Shown here: piece by piece, positions 16,306 through 24,311 of the stretch
Numbering within the stretch: the stretch's first letter is position 1
Layout: each line of letters opens with the position of its first letter
Source: Janthinobacterium sp. CG3
Lineage (GTDB): Bacteria; Pseudomonadota; Gammaproteobacteria; Burkholderiales; Burkholderiaceae_D
Assembly (NCBI RefSeq): GCF_000344615.1
Contig: NZ_KB467824.1
Location: 1 to 46,443 of the forward strand
Direction: 5' to 3'
Length of the DNA: 46,443 nt
Translations under genes and position numbers: made by a program
Notes under the pieces: model-generated
Told to the model about the DNA's origin: nothing
The model's database searches: none
Seen by the model: the letters and a program-made list of their open reading frames with translations, nothing else

Positions 16306-18186
16306 TTACAGCACTTCGCTGGCGTGGTCGGCCAGGCGCGAACGCTCGCCGCGCGCCAGCGTCACGTGGCCGCTGTGCGCCCAGCCCTTGAAACGGTCGA
16401 CCACGTAGGTCAGGCCGCTTGAGCCTTCGGTCAGGTACGGCGTGTCGATCTGCGCGATGTTGCCCAGGCACAGGATCTTGGTGCCCGGACCGGCGCGCGT
16501 GACCAGGGTCTTGACCTGCTTCGGCGTCAAGTTCTGCGCCTCGTCGATGATCAGGAACTTGTTGACGAAGGTGCGGCCGCGCATGAAGTTGAGCGATTTG
16601 ATCTTGATGCGCGAGCGGATCAAGTCTTGCGTTGCCGCGCGACCCCATTCGCCACCGTCCGAATCGGACTTGTTGAGCACTTCGAGGTTGTCGTCGAAGG
16701 CGCCCATCCACGGCGACATCTTCTCTTCCTCGGTGCCCGGCAGGAAACCGATGTCCTCGCCGACCGGCACCGTGACGCGGGTCACGATGATTTCGTTATA
16801 GAGCTTGGTTTCCAGCACCTGCGCCAGGCCGGCGGCGAGCGCCAGCAGGGTCTTGCCGGTGCCGGCCTGGCCGAGCAGGGTGACGAAGTCGCATTCCGGA
16901 TTCATCAACAGGTTCAGCGCGAAGTTTTGCTCGCGGTTGCGCGCCGTCACGCCCCAGACGTTGTTCTTGCTATGGCTGAAGTCGCGCAGCGTTTGCAGCA
17001 CGGCGGTCTTGCCGGTGATCTGCTTCACCTGGCCGTAGAACGGCGCCTCGCCGTTTTTCGGCTCCAGGTAGACGAACTGGTTGACCAGCATCGACGGCAC
17101 GAACGGGCCGGTGACGCGGTAGAAGGTCGCGCTGGTGCCACCCTTGTTCTCCTGCCACGACTCCATGTCCTTGCCGTGCTTGTTCCAGAAGTCGTCCGGC
17201 AGCTGGACGATACCCGAATACAGCAGGTCGGTATCTTCCATCACATGGTCGTTGAAGTAGTCCTCGGCCGGCAGGCCCAGCGCGCGCGCCTTGATGCGCA
17301 TGTTGATGTCTTTCGACACCAGCACCACCGGCCGCTCCGGCTGCTCCGATTCGAGCGAGCGGACCACCGCCAGGATCTGGTTGTCGGCCTTGCCGACGGG
17401 CAGGCCCATCGGCAGGTCGGCGCTCTGCAGGCGGGTCTGGAAGAACAGGCGGCCCTTGGCTTCCTTGTTGCCCAGCTTCGACAGCGGGATGCCCTTTTCG
17501 ATGGCCTCGTCGTCGGTGCTGCCGACCAGCGCGTCGAGCGTGCGCGAGACTTGGCGGGCGTTGCGCGCCACCTCGGTCATGCCCTTCTTGTGGTCGTCAA
17601 GCTCTTCCAGCGTCATCATCGGCAGGTAGACGTCGTGTTCCTCGAAGCGGAACAGCGACGACGGGTCGTGCATCAGCACGTTGGTGTCGAGCACGAACAG
17701 CTTGGTCACGCCGGTCTGGTCGGCGGCGCGGCTGGCCGAGGACTTGATCGGCACCTCGACCGGCTTGTGCTGGGCCGGATGCGGCTTCTCGACCGGGGTG
17801 ATCGGCGTCACCTTGGCCTTGGCAACGGCTGCCTTGGCCTTGACCGCCGGGGCGGCCGGGGCCGGGGCCGGCGCCGCGACCGGCTGGAGCAGCGGCGGCG
17901 CGACCGGCGCGGCCGGTTTCGCCACCATCAGCGCGGCCACTTGCTTGATCTTGGTGGCGGCGTTGCGCTTCGGCGCGGCCGGCGCGGCCGCCACCGGCGC
18001 TGGCGCCGGCACCGCTTTTGGCTTGGCGACGGGCGCGGCCTTAGGCTGGGCCACGGCTTGCACCGCGGCCTTGCGGGCCGTGGCCGCGGCCGGGGCGACA
18101 GCCACGGGTTTGGCGCGGCCAACCGAGGAGTAATCTTCCGCCAGCAGTATGGTGGCGGGCTTGCTAGGTAATTTTGGCAGTGGCAT
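16306..18186 (-). CDS. PIN-PhoH family ATPase/nuclease (PhoH2/YlaK type)
   Basis: A 626-residue protein combining an N-terminal PIN nuclease domain with a C-terminal PhoH ATPase. The PIN domain starts near residue 162 (FVLDTNVLMHDP, with the acidic D167) and includes MTLEELDDHKKG. The PhoH part has Walker A GQAGTGKTLLA near residue 438 and Walker B FLIIDEAQNLTP. PhoH2 proteins of this layout are RNA helicase/ribonucleases in mycobacteria; an RNA-decay role is possible. Residues 20-155 form an Ala-Pro-Lys-rich, low-complexity extension, longer than I expect for the family. ATG 18186 has GAG eight bases upstream and is preferred to TTG 18201. A terminator follows. Confidence 0.88.
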   Translation of the reverse strand: MPLPKLPSKPATILLAEDYSSVGRAKPVAVAPAAATARKAAVQAVAQPKAAPVAKPKAVPAPAPVAAAPAAPKRNAATKIKQVAALMVAKPAAPVAPPLLQPVAAPAPAPAAPAVKAKAAVAKAKVTPITPVEKPHPAQHKPVEVPIKSSASRAADQTGVTKLFVLDTNVLMHDPSSLFRFEEHDVYLPMMTLEELDDHKKGMTEVARNARQVSRTLDALVGSTDDEAIEKGIPLSKLGNKEAKGRLFFQTRLQSADLPMGLPVGKADNQILAVVRSLESEQPERPVVLVSKDINMRIKARALGLPAEDYFNDHVMEDTDLLYSGIVQLPDDFWNKHGKDMESWQENKGGTSATFYRVTGPFVPSMLVNQFVYLEPKNGEAPFYGQVKQITGKTAVLQTLRDFSHSKNNVWGVTARNREQNFALNLLMNPECDFVTLLGQAGTGKTLLALAAGLAQVLETKLYNEIIVTRVTVPVGEDIGFLPGTEEEKMSPWMGAFDDNLEVLNKSDSDGGEWGRAATQDLIRSRIKIKSLNFMRGRTFVNKFLIIDEAQNLTPKQVKTLVTRAGPGTKILCLGNIAQIDTPYLTEGSSGLTYVVDRFKGWAHSGHVTLARGERSRLADHASEVL

Positions 18187-18450
18187 CAGGATCTCAATCA
18201 AAAAATTTCTGGAATGGTCCGCCCACGGGCAGCCCGGTTGCTGCGGCCGCGCACATGGGTTGGATGCGATGGATAATGGGGTTATAGAACTGCCTGCAGG
18301 CCTTGGTCTGGCCCTGTGCGGATACCGAGAGGGGGCAGAATGCCCGCCTGATGGCGATGGAGAAGAACGCTCGTCGGTGACTCAAAATGGGCTGCTTAGG
18401 TCTTTGGTTTTGCTACGGTTGATCAACTTTCTGGAAGCCGGCAACGCGCA

Positions 18451-18921
18451 CTATTTCTGACGCGCTACAAATTCCAGCACTTCGTCGACGTGACCTGCGA
18501 CTTTCACGCCTCTCCATTCTTTCACCAAGTTGCCCTCAGCGTCAATGAGAAACGTGCTGCGTTCGACGCCACGTACTGTCTTACCATACATCTGTTTCAT
18601 CTTCATGACGCCAAATTGCAGGCATACCGCCTCGTCCGTATCGGAGATCAGTTCGAACGGCAGTTCCAGCTTGGACTTGAAGCCCTCGTGCGAGCGCAGC
18701 GAATCGCGGCTGATGCCGTAAATCTCGACGCCGGCCTGCTGGAATTGCGGATGCAGGTCGCGGAAAGCCATGCTTTCCGTGGTGCAACCCGGAGTGTTGT
18801 CCTTCGGGTAGAAATACAGCACCGTGTACTTGGCCGGCCGGCCGGCCAGCTGGAAACGCTGGGCGCCGGTCATGGCGGCGGAAAAATCGGGTACTGCTGT
18901 TACGGATTGGCTATCAGCCAC
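18451..18921 (-). CDS. bcp: Bcp-type peroxiredoxin (thiol peroxidase)
   Basis: A 156-residue peroxiredoxin of the Bcp/PrxQ group that reduces hydrogen and alkyl peroxides. The peroxidatic Cys is C46 in YPKDNTPGCTTES. In E. coli Bcp the resolving Cys lies five residues on; here that position is Met (CTTESM), leaving C100 (DEAVCLQF) as the only other Cys, so the enzyme is either 1-Cys or uses an unusual partner. The C-terminal WRGVKVAGHVDEVLEFV is standard. ATG 18921. It is the next gene upstream of phoH on the same strand, 264 bp away; that gap shows no clear signal. Confidence 0.92.
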   Translation of the reverse strand: MADSQSVTAVPDFSAAMTGAQRFQLAGRPAKYTVLYFYPKDNTPGCTTESMAFRDLHPQFQQAGVEIYGISRDSLRSHEGFKSKLELPFELISDTDEAVCLQFGVMKMKQMYGKTVRGVERSTFLIDAEGNLVKEWRGVKVAGHVDEVLEFVARQK

Positions 18922-19038
18922 AGGTTCTCTCCTGAAAGGTGAACTTCCGCGCTGATGTCAAACCTGACAGCGCACTCAGGGTGCTCGGTGCTGCACTTTC
19001 CATACCGCTCACTACATGCCGCCGGCGCCGGCGCGTCG

Positions 19039-20014
19039 TCAACGCGCCTTGCCCTGCACGATCAATTGGCCCGAGCGTCCCGGCACTTCGCCCCAACTGA
19101 GCGGGCAGACCGGCAGCGCCTGGTCCTTCACTTTATCGTAATAATCGGCCATCGACGCCAGGCGGTAGCCCTGTTCCTTCCAACCGGACCAGCAGTTGTT
19201 CGAAAATGGGGGCGAGTTTTTGTCCTTCAAGCTCCGCGTGCAAGGTGTACACGTGGTCGCGCTCGGCGCCGGCCGTCAGCTTGAGCAGATGGGCGGCGAT
19301 GTTGGCCGGCGTGATCGTCACGCCGTCGATGTCGCGGCCCAGCAACTCGTCGAGCGTCGGCAGCGTGGTCGGCAACTGCACGCACGCCAGCACCCGCCCG
19401 GCGTCGGCCAGGCGGTGCGGTCCGCTGGCGGCGTCGAGCAGGGCGCCGTCCTGGCGCAGCGGCGCGCGCCCGTCCGAGGCGTAGCGGTAGCCGGCGCTGT
19501 CGTGTTCGCCGAAGGCGGCGCCGTTCATTTGCCAGCCCGCCGCGCCGTGGGTCGCCGCCGCGGCGCCGAACACGGCGCCGTAGCGCGCCGCCGCCTTGCG
19601 CATCATGGCCAGCGTCCAGGCCGCGCCGCGCGCGGCGACGTCGTCCTGCCACAGCACGTGGTCCCAGGTGTGGATGCCGCATTCGAAGCCGGCGTCGCGC
19701 ACCGCGCGCAGCTCGGCGGCGCATTGCTCGCCGATGTCCGGACCCGGCAGCAGCACGCCGTACAGCAGCGTCTTCAAGCCGTAGTGCTCAAGCACCGAGG
19801 TGCGCGCGACCTTGCCGAAAAAGCCGGGTTTGAAGGCGCGCTTCATGGCCCGGCCGGTGTGGTCCGGGCCGAGCGAAAACAGGAAGGTGGCGCCGGCGCG
19901 GTGCGCGCCCAGCATGCGCACCAGGTTCGGCACGCCCAGGCGGGTGCCGCGGTAGGTGTCGACGTCGATCTTCAGCGTCAGCAGCGGGCGTTGGTGGTGC
20001 GTCGTTTCAGTCAA
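19039..20014 (-). pseudogene. arnD: arnD, Ara4FN-undecaprenyl-phosphate deformylase, interrupted by a +1 frameshift
   Basis: The first frame (20014-19133) gives LTLKIDVDTYRGTRLGVPNLV, CGIHTWDHVLWQDD, IPTT-like LPTTLPTLDELLGRDIDG and HVYTLHAELEGQ, all typical of the ArnD polysaccharide-deacetylase, which removes the formyl group from undecaprenyl-phosphate-Ara4FN. After residue 276 (FEQLLV) it leaves the family and stops. The next frame takes over near 19187-19193 and continues WKEQGYRLASMADYY to WGEVPGRSGQLIVQGKAR, a plausible ArnD C-terminus ending at 19039. Skipping one base in the run GGTCCGG rejoins the two. Either a real mutation or a sequencing error. The start is TTG 20014, five bases after the upstream gene's stop; an ATG at 20019 hits a stop after two codons. 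Confidence 0.82.
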
Positions 20015-20018
20015 ACCA

Positions 20019-21071
20019 TCAGTCCATCAGCGCTTTGGCTTGGCCCACCTGGCCGCGGTAGGCGTCGAAGATGTTGCGCAGCGAGTCGGCCATGTCGGTG
20101 CGCGGCGCCCAGCCCAGCTCCTCGCAGGTGTTGGTGATCTTCGGCACGCGGTTCTGCACGTCCTGGTAGCCGCTGCCGTAGTAGGCGCCGGCGGTGGTTT
20201 CGACGATTTGCACCTGTTTCGCGCTGTCGGCGTATTCCGGGTAGTCGGCCGCCAGCGTCAGCATCATGCCGGCCAGTTCGCGGATCGAGTAGTTGTTGCG
20301 CGGGTTGCCGATGTTGTAGATCTTGCCGCTGGCCACGCCGTCCTGGTTGGCGATGATGTGCATCAGCGCGTCGATGCCGTCGTCGATGTAGGTGAAGGCG
20401 CGCTTTTGCGAGCCGCCGTCGACCAGCGAGATGTTCTCGCCGCGCACGATGTGGCCGAAGAACTGGGTGACCACGCGCGACGAGCCTTCTTTCGCCGTGT
20501 GGATCGAGTCGAGTCCGGCGCCGATCCAGTTGAACGGGCGGAACAGCGTGAAGTTCAGGCCCTCCATGCCGTAACCCCAGATGACGCGGTCCATCAGCTG
20601 CTTGGCGTTCGAGTAGATCCAGCGCGGTTTGTTGATCGGGCCGCAGACCAGTTCCGAGTTCTCCGGGTCGAATTCCTCGTCGTGGCACATGCCATACACT
20701 TCCGAGGTCGACGGGAACACCAGGTGCTTGCCGTATTTGGCGGCCGAGCGCACGATCGGCAGGTTGGCCTCGAAGTCCAGCTCGAACACGCGCAGCGGCT
20801 GCTTGACGTAGGTCGACGGCGTGGCGATCGCCACCAGAGGCAGGATCACGTCGCATTTCTTGACGTGGTACTCGACCCATTCCTTGTTGATGGTGATGTC
20901 GCCCTCGAAGAAGTGGATGCGCGACTGGAAGTCGGGATTCTCGAGCAGTTCGCTGATGCGGTCCGACATCATGTCCATGCCGTAGACGTGCCAGTCGGTG
21001 GTTTCCAGGATGCGTTTCGACAGGTGGTGGCCGATGAAACCGTTGACGCCGAGGATGAGGACTTTTTTCAT
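20019..21071 (-). CDS. UDP-glucuronate decarboxylase, ArnA C-terminal half as a separate protein
   Basis: A 350-residue extended short-chain dehydrogenase. The Rossmann motif GVNGFIGHHLSKRIL, the FPSTSEVYGMCHDEEFDPE block and IYSNAKQLMDRV (Tyr-x3-Lys replaced in register by YSNAK) match the C-terminal dehydrogenase half of E. coli ArnA, which oxidises and decarboxylates UDP-glucuronate to UDP-Ara4O. In E. coli this is fused to a formyltransferase; here that activity is encoded by the next gene upstream (21094-22014), so ArnA is split. The 22-bp gap to the upstream gene and the tight junction with arnD show it is inside the operon. ATG 21071 has a standard start MKKVLILGVNG. Confidence 0.9.
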   Translation of the reverse strand: MKKVLILGVNGFIGHHLSKRILETTDWHVYGMDMMSDRISELLENPDFQSRIHFFEGDITINKEWVEYHVKKCDVILPLVAIATPSTYVKQPLRVFELDFEANLPIVRSAAKYGKHLVFPSTSEVYGMCHDEEFDPENSELVCGPINKPRWIYSNAKQLMDRVIWGYGMEGLNFTLFRPFNWIGAGLDSIHTAKEGSSRVVTQFFGHIVRGENISLVDGGSQKRAFTYIDDGIDALMHIIANQDGVASGKIYNIGNPRNNYSIRELAGMMLTLAADYPEYADSAKQVQIVETTAGAYYGSGYQDVQNRVPKITNTCEELGWAPRTDMADSLRNIFDAYRGQVGQAKALMD

Positions 21072-21093
21072 GGGATCTGCTCTTCTTAAATGT

Positions 21094-22014
21094 TCATTGC
21101 GCGCCGGCCGCGCCGTCCAGGGCCGCGCGCAGTTGCGCCGCCGTCACGGCAACGCCGCCGGTGTGGAGGGCGGAAATCGCCAGCATGCGGCCATCGCCGC
21201 ACACGCCAAAGACGCGATTATCCACTACTGCCAAGCCTTGTTGCAAACTTCCGGCGGACAGCGGGCTCAAGCGGGCCTGTTGTATTGTATATATGACACC
21301 GTCGAGCTCGGTGAACGCGCCGGGGTAGGGCGGCGCCACCGCGCGGTGCAGGTTGTACACCGCCTGCGCCGGCTGGCGCCAGTCGATGCGGCCGTCCGCC
21401 GGCGTGCGCCCGCCGAAATAGCCGCCCAGCCGCAAGTCGTTCGGCAGCCGCGGCGCCGTGCCGGCCAGCAGCGCCGGCAACGCCGTCCACAGGGTTTGCT
21501 CGGCCGCCACGGTGACCTTGCCGAACACCTCGAAGGCGGTGTCGTCGGGCAGGATCGGCACCGCCGTCTGCGCCACGATGGCGCCGGCGTCCGGCTTGAC
21601 CGTCATCTCGTGCAGCGTGGCGCCGGTGGCGTCGGCGCCGTGCAGCACCGCCCAGTTGACCGGCGCGCGGCCGCGGAACCGCGGCAGCAGCGAACCGTGC
21701 ATATTGTAGGCCGGCGCCAGCGCCAGCAGCGCGGCCGGCAGCATGTGGCGGTAGTAAAAGCTGAACAGGAAGTCGGGAGCGGCCGCGGCCACCGCCGCCA
21801 GCAGCTCGGCCGAGTTGGCGTCGGCCGGGGTGAGGTGGGCGATGCCCTCGGCGCGGCACAGCGCCGCCACCGACTCGAACCAGATCGCCTCGGCCGGGTT
21901 GTCGTCGTGCGTGACGACCAGGCGCACGTCGACGCCGCCGGCCAGCAACACCTTCAGGCAGCGCACGCCGACGTTGTGGTAGGCGAACACCACCGCGCCC
22001 GGGGCGGCGGCCAT
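21094..22014 (-). CDS. UDP-Ara4N formyltransferase, ArnA N-terminal half as a separate protein
   Basis: A 306-residue formyltransferase of the Fmt/ArnA type, which uses N10-formyl-tetrahydrofolate to formylate UDP-Ara4N. The conserved NMHGSLLPRFRGRAPVNW supplies Asn and His of the catalytic triad, and HEMTVKPDAGAIV the Asp. The C-terminal part ending YTIQQARLS resembles the formyltransferase C-subdomain. Its ATG (22014) shares one base with the arnC stop (TGATG), so it is translationally coupled to arnC. It stops before the separate dehydrogenase gene, confirming that the E. coli-type fusion is absent here. Confidence 0.9.
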   Translation of the reverse strand: MAAAPGAVVFAYHNVGVRCLKVLLAGGVDVRLVVTHDDNPAEAIWFESVAALCRAEGIAHLTPADANSAELLAAVAAAAPDFLFSFYYRHMLPAALLALAPAYNMHGSLLPRFRGRAPVNWAVLHGADATGATLHEMTVKPDAGAIVAQTAVPILPDDTAFEVFGKVTVAAEQTLWTALPALLAGTAPRLPNDLRLGGYFGGRTPADGRIDWRQPAQAVYNLHRAVAPPYPGAFTELDGVIYTIQQARLSPLSAGSLQQGLAVVDNRVFGVCGDGRMLAISALHTGGVAVTAAQLRAALDGAAGAQ

Positions 22015-23000
22015 CAGCGCCCCACCTGGCGTTTTTCAACCGCGTCGCCGTCCCTGCCTTGGCTGGCGCGGCCCTGCTGCAGGATGGTTTGCACCACGTA
22101 GCGCGGGCGCGCGCGCACTTGCTGGAAGATGCGCCCGACGTATTCGCCGACCAGGCCGATGCCGAACAGGATCACGCCCATGAAGAAGAAGGCGATGGCG
22201 AACAGCGTGAAGACGCCCTCGGCCTCGGCGCCGAGCAGGAAGCGGCGCCCCAGCAGGAACACCACCAGCAGCGCCGAGCCGGCCGACAGCGCCATCCCCA
22301 GCATCGAGAAGATTTGCAGCGGAATCAGCGAAAAACCGGTGACCAGGTCGAAGTTCAGGCGGATCAGGCTGTACAGCGAATACTTCGACTCGCCGGCGGC
22401 GCGCTCCTCGTGCTCGACCGTGATCTCGGTCGGCTTGCGGGCGAAGGTGTAGGCCAGCGCCGGCACGAAGGTGTTGACCTCGGCGCACTGGTTGACCAGG
22501 TCGATGACGTTGCGCCCGTAGGCGCGCAGCATGTTGCCCTGGTCGGTGATGCGGATGTTGGTGATGCGTTCGCGCATGCGGTTCATCGCCTTCGAGGCGA
22601 GCGTGCGCCAGGCCGAGTCCTGCCGCTTGCGGCGGATCGAGCCGACGTAGTCGTAGCCTTCGCGCATTTTCGCCAGCAGGTTCTTGATTTCCTCGGGCGG
22701 GTTTTGCAGGTCGGCGTCGAGCGTGACCATGGTTTCGCCGCGCGAGGCCTCGAAGCCGGCCAGGATCGCCATGTGCTGGCCGTAGTTGCCGTTAAATAGC
22801 ACCACGCGCGTGACGTCGGGGCGCTGGCGGAACTGCTCGGCCAGGATCGACACCGAGTTGTCGCGGCTGCCGTCGTTGACGAAGATGATCTCGTAGGCCA
22901 CGCGCAGCGCGTCCAGCGCCGGGTACAGGCGGGCGAACAGCGCGGCCAGGCCGGCCTGCTCGTTGTAGATCGGAATGATGACGGAGAGTTCGGGTTTCAT
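22014..23000 (-). CDS. arnC: Undecaprenyl-phosphate Ara4FN transferase ArnC
   Basis: A 328-residue GT2 glycosyltransferase that moves Ara4FN from UDP to undecaprenyl phosphate at the inner face of the cytoplasmic membrane. ELSVIIPIYNEQAGL opens the GT-A fold, DGSRDNS and VTLDADLQNPPEEI contain the nucleotide/metal-binding acidic residues, and two C-terminal hydrophobic helices (about residues 235-258 and 268-292) anchor the protein. ATG 23000 is preferred, with AAGGGCGAG upstream and the family-like start MKPELS; an alternative ATG at 23015 overlaps the arnB stop (ATGA) and would add five residues. It lies between arnB and the formyltransferase gene with no gap. Confidence 0.93.
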   Translation of the reverse strand: MKPELSVIIPIYNEQAGLAALFARLYPALDALRVAYEIIFVNDGSRDNSVSILAEQFRQRPDVTRVVLFNGNYGQHMAILAGFEASRGETMVTLDADLQNPPEEIKNLLAKMREGYDYVGSIRRKRQDSAWRTLASKAMNRMRERITNIRITDQGNMLRAYGRNVIDLVNQCAEVNTFVPALAYTFARKPTEITVEHEERAAGESKYSLYSLIRLNFDLVTGFSLIPLQIFSMLGMALSAGSALLVVFLLGRRFLLGAEAEGVFTLFAIAFFFMGVILFGIGLVGEYVGRIFQQVRARPRYVVQTILQQGRASQGRDGDAVEKRQVGR

Positions 23001-23011
23001 CGACTCGCCCT

Positions 23012-24151
23012 TCATTTGAGCAGCACCGACTTGACGGCGGCGACGGCGCGTTCGACGTCGGCCAACGTCATCGCGTAGAACATCGGCAGCGTCACGGTCA
23101 GGCGCCCGATACGCTCGGCGCACGGGAACATGCCCTCGCCGAAGCCGCGCGCGCGGTACATCGAAAACAGGTGGATCGGCGCGTAGTGGAAGCCGGTGCC
23201 GACGTTGTGCGCGGCGGCCATTTCGGTCATGAAGGCGGCGCGGCTGTCCGGGCCGTTGTCGGGCAGGATGATCTGGAACAGGTGCCAGTTGCTGTTCTCG
23301 AAGTCGGCCAGCGGCAGTTGCGCGCCGCTGGCGGCCTCGAAGCCGGCGCCGAACTGGTCGAAGTAGTGGCGCGCCAGCGCGCGCCGGTGCGCCGTGATGG
23401 CCTCGATGTTGGCCAGCTGGCCCAGGCCGATCGCGGCCATGATGTCGCTCATGTTGTATTTGCCGCCGAGCAGGTCGACGTCGATGCCGTCGACGCCGCT
23501 GCGGCTGACGCCCTGCAGGCGGTATTTCTCGGCCAGGCGGGCCTCATCGGCGTTGTTCAGCACCAGGCAGCCGCCCTCGCCGGTGGTGATGTTCTTGTTG
23601 GCCTGGAAGCTGAACGAGACCAGGTCGCCGAAGGCGCCGATGCGTTGGCCGTGCCAGCGCGTGCCGATCGCCTGGGCGGCGTCCTCGACCACGCGCAGCT
23701 TGTGCCTGGCGGCGATGGCGTACAGGCGCTCCATGTCGACCGGCAGGCCGGACAGGTGGACCGGTATGATGGCCCGGGTGCGCGCGGTGATGGCCGCCTC
23801 CAGCTTGTCGAGGTCGATGTTGCGGGTGGCCGGGTCGATGTCGGCGAAAACCGGGGTGGCGCCGACGGCGATGATGACGTTGGCGGTGGCGACCCAGGAA
23901 ATCGGCGTGGTGATGACCTCGTCGCCGGGGCCGATGCCGGCGATGCGCAGCGCGATCTCCATGGTGCAGGTGCCGGAGTTGAAGGTGCGTACCGGCCGGC
24001 CGCCGAAATACTCGGACAGCTGGGCCTCGAACGCTTGCACCTTCGGCCCGCTGGTGATCCAGCCCGAACGCAGCACCTCGCCGACGGCGGCGATGGTGGC
24101 CTCGTCGATGCTGGGTTTGGAGAAAGGCAAAAAGGGTAGGGTAGCGGTCAT
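23012..24151 (-). CDS. arnB: UDP-Ara4O aminotransferase ArnB
   Basis: A 379-residue PLP-dependent aminotransferase of the DegT/DnrJ/EryC1 fold that converts UDP-Ara4O to UDP-Ara4N using glutamate. PLP is bound by K186 in SFQANKNITTGEGG; FNSGTCTMEIALR and VEDAAQAIGTRW are the usual cofactor-binding segments. The length equals that of E. coli ArnB. ATG 24151 gives the family start TLPFLPFSKPSI; the open frame continues upstream to 24241 without family sequence. It follows arnT after a 160-bp leader containing a strong stem-loop (24176-24200). The dehydrogenase that supplies its substrate is encoded downstream in the same operon. Confidence 0.93.
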   Translation of the reverse strand: MTATLPFLPFSKPSIDEATIAAVGEVLRSGWITSGPKVQAFEAQLSEYFGGRPVRTFNSGTCTMEIALRIAGIGPGDEVITTPISWVATANVIIAVGATPVFADIDPATRNIDLDKLEAAITARTRAIIPVHLSGLPVDMERLYAIAARHKLRVVEDAAQAIGTRWHGQRIGAFGDLVSFSFQANKNITTGEGGCLVLNNADEARLAEKYRLQGVSRSGVDGIDVDLLGGKYNMSDIMAAIGLGQLANIEAITAHRRALARHYFDQFGAGFEAASGAQLPLADFENSNWHLFQIILPDNGPDSRAAFMTEMAAAHNVGTGFHYAPIHLFSMYRARGFGEGMFPCAERIGRLTVTLPMFYAMTLADVERAVAAVKSVLLK

Positions 24152-24175
24152 GGGGTTCTCGGCGTTGTTCTGGGT

Positions 24176-24200
24176 GGTCCGCGCCGCGTCGGCGCGGACC
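24176..24200 (-). other. Perfect 10-bp stem-loop in the arnT-arnB leader
   Basis: ggtccgcgcc (24176-24185) pairs perfectly with ggcgcggacc (24191-24200) around a five-base loop. It lies in the only sizeable gap of the arn operon, 24 bp before arnB. No T-run follows, so it is not a simple terminator; RNA processing or attenuation between arnT and arnB is possible. Confidence 0.55.
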
Positions 24201-24311
24201 GCGTGGCCCGGGCCGTGTCGGCCGGGGCGGGTCGGGTACATTTTAAAGCTTAATCGGATTGGCAGTGGAATTGCCTGCGCTATTCGTCGCGCCGGCCGGC
24301 GTCGGCGCGCC

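Noticed and set aside
20017..20019. ATG at 20019 as arnD start
   Set aside because: It reads ATG GTT TGA and stops after two codons; TTG 20014 opens the true frame.
24241..24265. AT-rich tttaaagcttaat considered as a PmrA box before arnB
   Set aside because: The two TTAA half-sites are one base apart, not separated by five bases as in PmrA boxes.
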